From a virus, in the IMG/VR virus record IMGVR_UViG_3300042937_000333, positions 1 through 45,305 of that record: DNA of 45,305 nucleotides, one strand, 5' to 3'. Under the pieces are notes generated by a model. It saw only the letters and a list, made by a program, of their open reading frames with translations. It had not been told where the DNA came from and did no database searches. Both the position numbers and the translations under genes were made by a program. Below are positions 42,596 to 45,305 of the stretch, piece after piece (position 1 is the first letter of the stretch; each line of letters starts with the position of its first letter).

Positions 42596-43002
42596 ACAAC
42601 TTGATTATCACCAACTCTAAAAGGATTTGAAGGTGATTCCCTAAATACAGTTGAAATTTCTAATCTCCAGTAAGTACCCCCAATATGTATAGGGTTTATC
42701 GCTAACGCTAATTCCCGTTCAACTGATTTAACGACAAATGGTTTTTTGTTAAAAATTTCTCTATTAATAATTTTTTCGGCGATATCACCCTTAACTAGTG
42801 AAATAAGTTCTTTAATTTCTCTATTTTCAATAGGGTTCTGATTATAATCTGTTCCATCAAGTTCTGGTCTTGTAGATCTATCAAAAGCATGACTCCTCCT
42901 GTCAACTTCAAAATTAAATGAAACCTCAAGATTTGAAACAACTTGTGCTATTTTCTTTTCAAGTATTAAATGTTTTCTAATTGACTCTCTAAGTAGTGAC
43001 AT
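42580..43002 (-). CDS. Hypothetical protein, minus strand
   Basis: A 140-residue minus-strand protein, starting MSLLRESIRKHLILEKKIAQ, whose last codons overlap the 3' end of the RNA candidate. The centre has FEVDRRSHAFDRSTRPELDG with His/Arg pairs, then helical DIAEKIINREIF and a beta-rich C-terminus (TYWRLEISTVFRES, QVVIWVA). That helix-then-sheet layout with early His could fit a small BECR-type nuclease fold, but this is a weak guess. It is the only reverse gene in this part and faces the plus-strand membrane protein gene. Function unknown. Confidence 0.58.
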   Translation of the reverse strand: MSLLRESIRKHLILEKKIAQVVSNLEVSFNFEVDRRSHAFDRSTRPELDGTDYNQNPIENREIKELISLVKGDIAEKIINREIFNKKPFVVKSVERELALAINPIHIGGTYWRLEISTVFRESPSNPFRVGDNQVVIWVA

Positions 43003-43024
43003 ATCTATTAAACTTTATTATAAG

Positions 43025-43031
43025 TATTTAT
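43025..43031 (+). promoter_or_regulatory. Candidate phage late promoter (TATTTAT)
   Basis: TATTTAT lies in the divergent gap between the minus-strand gene and ATG 43051, 19 bases upstream of the latter, pointing rightwards. Confidence 0.42.
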
Positions 43032-43050
43032 TTGTTATATTTTAGTCATT

Positions 43051-44136
43051 ATGAAAGAAAAATTTTTACCTTGGTTTATGTTAGTGTGTGCGTTAGGTCT
43101 ATCTGGTACCGCAGCATACTATAGTGTTATTGGATTATCCGTTGTGTTTATTAGTGTTGCAACACCAGTTATTATTATGGGATCATTCCTTGAGATCTCA
43201 AAAATCGCAATTGCGACCTATTTACACGACAAATGGAATGAAACATACGGAATGTTAAAGTTCTATATGACAACTGCCTTAATTACATTATCAATAATTA
43301 CATCAATTGGTATTTACGGACTTTTGAGTACTGGATTCCAGGGAAATATTGCCAAAATGGAAATCAATGAAAAACGAATTAAAAATATTGAGGTTAAGAA
43401 GAATCGGTTTATAGAAATAAAAGATGAATTAATTGATGAGAAAACAATATTAAATGGTGATATAACAAAATTGAGAGATGGACTATCAAATAATACAACG
43501 ACACAAACAGTTGACAGAAAAACAGGACAATTAATAACCAAGGCCAACGAGGGTAATAGGAAATCTTTTGAAACTCAATTACAACAAGCACAAGTCAGAC
43601 GAGACGATATTTCAAAAAAGATTGACAATTGTAACGACAGTATTACCAAATTAGATGTTCAGATTTTAGATATGGAATCTGCGGAAATTGAGGGTAGTGA
43701 ACTTGGGGCTATAAAATACATTGGAGAAATATTAGATTGGGATATAAAAAAAGTTGCCAACTTATTTATATTGATATTAATTTTTGTTTTTGATCCGTTA
43801 GCGATAACATTAGTGATTGCAACAAATCAATTGTTTAAATCAAACAAGAAAAAGAATCCGACAACACAAAAAATTGAGACGGATAATACCAAAATAGAAA
43901 CAGAAAAAATTTGGGAAAAGGCAAACCAATTACGAGAAGAAGGTAAATTAGAACCACCAACCACAGAAGACATTATTAATGAACCAACGGCTTTGGCCAA
44001 TTCACAATACCGAAATGAATATAATATAGAACGGGAACCATTAAATCTGAACCAAGAGATAAATTGGGTTCAGACAAGTGAAGAAAATAATGGTGAGGTT
44101 AATCAAAACATAAAAAGATTGATATATAAGAAATAA
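43051..44136 (+). CDS. Membrane protein with internal coiled coil
   Basis: A 361-residue membrane protein. Hydrophobic segments occur at about residues 7-28 (FMLVCALGLSGTAAYYSVIG), 28-52, 72-93 (FYMTTALITLSIITSIGIYG) and 230-255 (VANLFILILIFVFDPLAIT). Between the third and fourth is a long charged coiled coil (about 100-215; KRIKNIEVKKNRFIEIKDEL, then QAQVRRDDISKKIDNCND). The C-terminal 100 residues are polar and acidic. The stop overlaps the amidase gene (TAATG), so they are coupled. Similar membrane/coiled-coil proteins are annotated in T4-like phages of other hosts without known function. It could act in lysis, superinfection exclusion or envelope remodelling. Confidence 0.65.
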   Translation: MKEKFLPWFMLVCALGLSGTAAYYSVIGLSVVFISVATPVIIMGSFLEISKIAIATYLHDKWNETYGMLKFYMTTALITLSIITSIGIYGLLSTGFQGNIAKMEINEKRIKNIEVKKNRFIEIKDELIDEKTILNGDITKLRDGLSNNTTTQTVDRKTGQLITKANEGNRKSFETQLQQAQVRRDDISKKIDNCNDSITKLDVQILDMESAEIEGSELGAIKYIGEILDWDIKKVANLFILILIFVFDPLAITLVIATNQLFKSNKKKNPTTQKIETDNTKIETEKIWEKANQLREEGKLEPPTTEDIINEPTALANSQYRNEYNIEREPLNLNQEINWVQTSEENNGEVNQNIKRLIYKK

Positions 44137-44732
44137 TGACAAAAATTATTAAGTATGGAAAATTTGTTGGTCTTGGTATTAATGAAAATAAACGACAAAT
44201 TGTTTTAATTCATTCTGGTAGACCAAGTGATGAATATTTAACATCACTTAAATATCGTCTGAATGGTAATTACGAAAAAATACCTAATTATTTTATAGAT
44301 AAAGATGGTAAGATTTTACAATTATTACCAAAGGAGGAAACCTCAAAAAACTTTAATATTAGTGTTGTTGATAAGAACGCAATTGTTATTTGTTTGGAAA
44401 ATTTGGGTTGGTTAGAAAAAGAACCATTAAAAAATGGTTACATTAACTGGATTGGTAATATTTATAAAGGTAAGGTGTACGAAAAAAAATGGAGAGACTA
44501 CATTTTTTGGGATCCTTACACTGAAGAACAAACTAATTCAACGTTATTCTTGTGTAAGAAACTAATCGCACAAATGAATATTGACAATAAGTTTGTTGGA
44601 CATAACACTAAAATTAACGGTGCTGAAAAATTTTTTGGAGTACTAACAAGAAGTAATTTCTTTATGGAAACAACAGATTTAAATCCATCGTTTAATTTTG
44701 AATATTTTTTAAAAAAAATTGAAGATGAATAG
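44136..44732 (+). CDS. N-acetylmuramoyl-L-alanine amidase-like endolysin candidate
   Basis: A 198-residue protein of the amidase_2 (PGRP-like) type. The core matches: first zinc ligand H26 (VLIHSG), the usual fold segment IPNYFIDKDGKILQLLP (about 50-67), AIVICLENLGWL (about 88-99, with the conserved Glu-Asn-x-G), second ligand H156 (VGHNTKING) and D181 in TDLNPSF as a likely third ligand. It would cleave the amide bond between muramic acid and the stem peptide, lysing the cell. No signal peptide, so a holin or the upstream membrane protein may be needed for release. It shares TAATG with that membrane gene. Confidence 0.72.
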   Translation: MTKIIKYGKFVGLGINENKRQIVLIHSGRPSDEYLTSLKYRLNGNYEKIPNYFIDKDGKILQLLPKEETSKNFNISVVDKNAIVICLENLGWLEKEPLKNGYINWIGNIYKGKVYEKKWRDYIFWDPYTEEQTNSTLFLCKKLIAQMNIDNKFVGHNTKINGAEKFFGVLTRSNFFMETTDLNPSFNFEYFLKKIEDE

Positions 44733-45305
44733 ATATGACGAAATTAAATCACTTTTAAGTGCATCAAGAAAAGTACTTAAAAACACATTAAATGAAAGTG
44801 AAATTTATAAAATTAAATCAACCCACGGATTACTAACGGAACAAGAGGATGTTGAAAAGGAATATGAAACTTTTGATGGTGAAGAAGAAGATGGTAATGA
44901 GGAAGAAACTGTAAATAAATCAGATAAAAAACGAGCATACAGAATTTCTGGTGGTGTATTTGTTATCCACAGTAAAGAACCTAAAAATTTACAACTTACA
45001 ACTGAAGACAAACGAGCATTCCAAGAAACAATGGATGAGTTTACCGCCGACGTATCTGAATTGGTTGATTTTGACAAGTTAAATTTATATGACAATAATG
45101 TTGAGTGGTCTGGTAAAATAAATGAATTGGATGTTGAGTTCTTTTTATCAATTGGTGAAAAGAATGGTATTTATATAAATGGGACTATGACCAAGGTTGA
45201 CGATGAGTATATGGAGTTTTTGACAAATTTAAAACAGTATTACGATAAGTTTAAAACTAAATGGTCACAAGTAATCTCATCAAGAAAAAAAACACCAATA
45301 GAATG
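44725..45305 (+). CDS. Hypothetical protein, truncated by the window end
   Basis: At least 193 residues of an open frame starting at ATG 44725 (MNRYDEIKSLLSASRKVL), which overlaps the amidase stop by eight bases. It has a helical N-terminus, a very acidic linker (EEEDGNEEE, about 52-60), then a beta-rich domain (AYRISGGVFVIHSKEP) and a helix near the cut (MEFLTNLKQYYDKFKTKW). No stop is reached at 45305. I do not recognise it; the tight coupling puts it in the same late unit as the amidase. Confidence 0.6.
   Translation, partial: MNRYDEIKSLLSASRKVLKNTLNESEIYKIKSTHGLLTEQEDVEKEYETFDGEEEDGNEEETVNKSDKKRAYRISGGVFVIHSKEPKNLQLTTEDKRAFQETMDEFTADVSELVDFDKLNLYDNNVEWSGKINELDVEFFLSIGEKNGIYINGTMTKVDDEYMEFLTNLKQYYDKFKTKWSQVISSRKKTPIE

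Noticed and set aside
1-45305. tRNA genes, insertion sequences, transposases, integrase or attachment sites
   Set aside because: I saw no cloverleaf-like segment, no transposase or integrase motif, and no flanking repeats that would support any of these.

Overview
The window is a 45.3 kb piece of a large, AT-rich (roughly 31% G+C by eye), T4-like contractile-tailed bacteriophage. The likely host is a Bacteroidetes bacterium, probably Flavobacteriia-like. Three things point there: promoters of the TTG-N(~19)-TAnnTTTG type, gene starts in A/T-rich leaders with few Shine-Dalgarno sequences, and tail proteins carrying SprB-like repeats, a module of gliding-motility adhesins. The right end cuts through a gene, so the genome continues.

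Layout. (1) 148-26647, plus strand: virion genes. Baseplate wedge genes (gp25-like, gp6-like) come first, then a 1798-residue baseplate-region protein with membrane segments, four unrecognised or weakly recognised structural proteins, and a 1005-residue tail protein with a P2 gpI-like stretch. A fibre/adhesin cluster follows, with SprB-like repeats and Thr/Pro-rich linkers, and a predicted glycosyltransferase sits inside it. Many junctions are one-base TAATG overlaps. (2) 26698-27303: RuvC-like resolvase, then a hairpin terminator and a small minus-strand adhesin cassette (27357-28851). (3) 28928-39263: DNA metabolism and regulation, with DnaG-type primase, PD-(D/E)XK nuclease, gp47/gp46-like (Mre11/Rad50-like) pair, a full-length sigma-70 factor and many small genes. 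(4) 39694-42229: three overlapping paralogous cytosine-C5 DNA methyltransferases with different recognition domains. (5) 42230-42595: no plus-strand gene, but a G+C-richer, hairpin-rich stretch behind a host-type promoter, a candidate structured non-coding RNA. (6) 42580-45305: a minus-strand unknown, a membrane/coiled-coil protein, an amidase-like endolysin candidate and a truncated gene.

Two promoter classes are visible. The heptamer TATTTAT lies just upstream of most structural gene groups on both strands and is a candidate phage late promoter. TAnnTTTG promoters lie in front of replication, sigma, methyltransferase and RNA genes and are probably read by host RNA polymerase. The phage sigma factor may connect the two phases.

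Most worth a second look: the putative structured RNA at 42270-42595; a three-unit array of 36-nt repeats at 2836-3007 that resembles type VI-B (Cas13b) CRISPR repeats but overlaps the end of an ORF; the methyltransferase triplet; the SprB-like tail proteins with an embedded glycosyltransferase; and the giant baseplate-region protein with hydrophobic segments.
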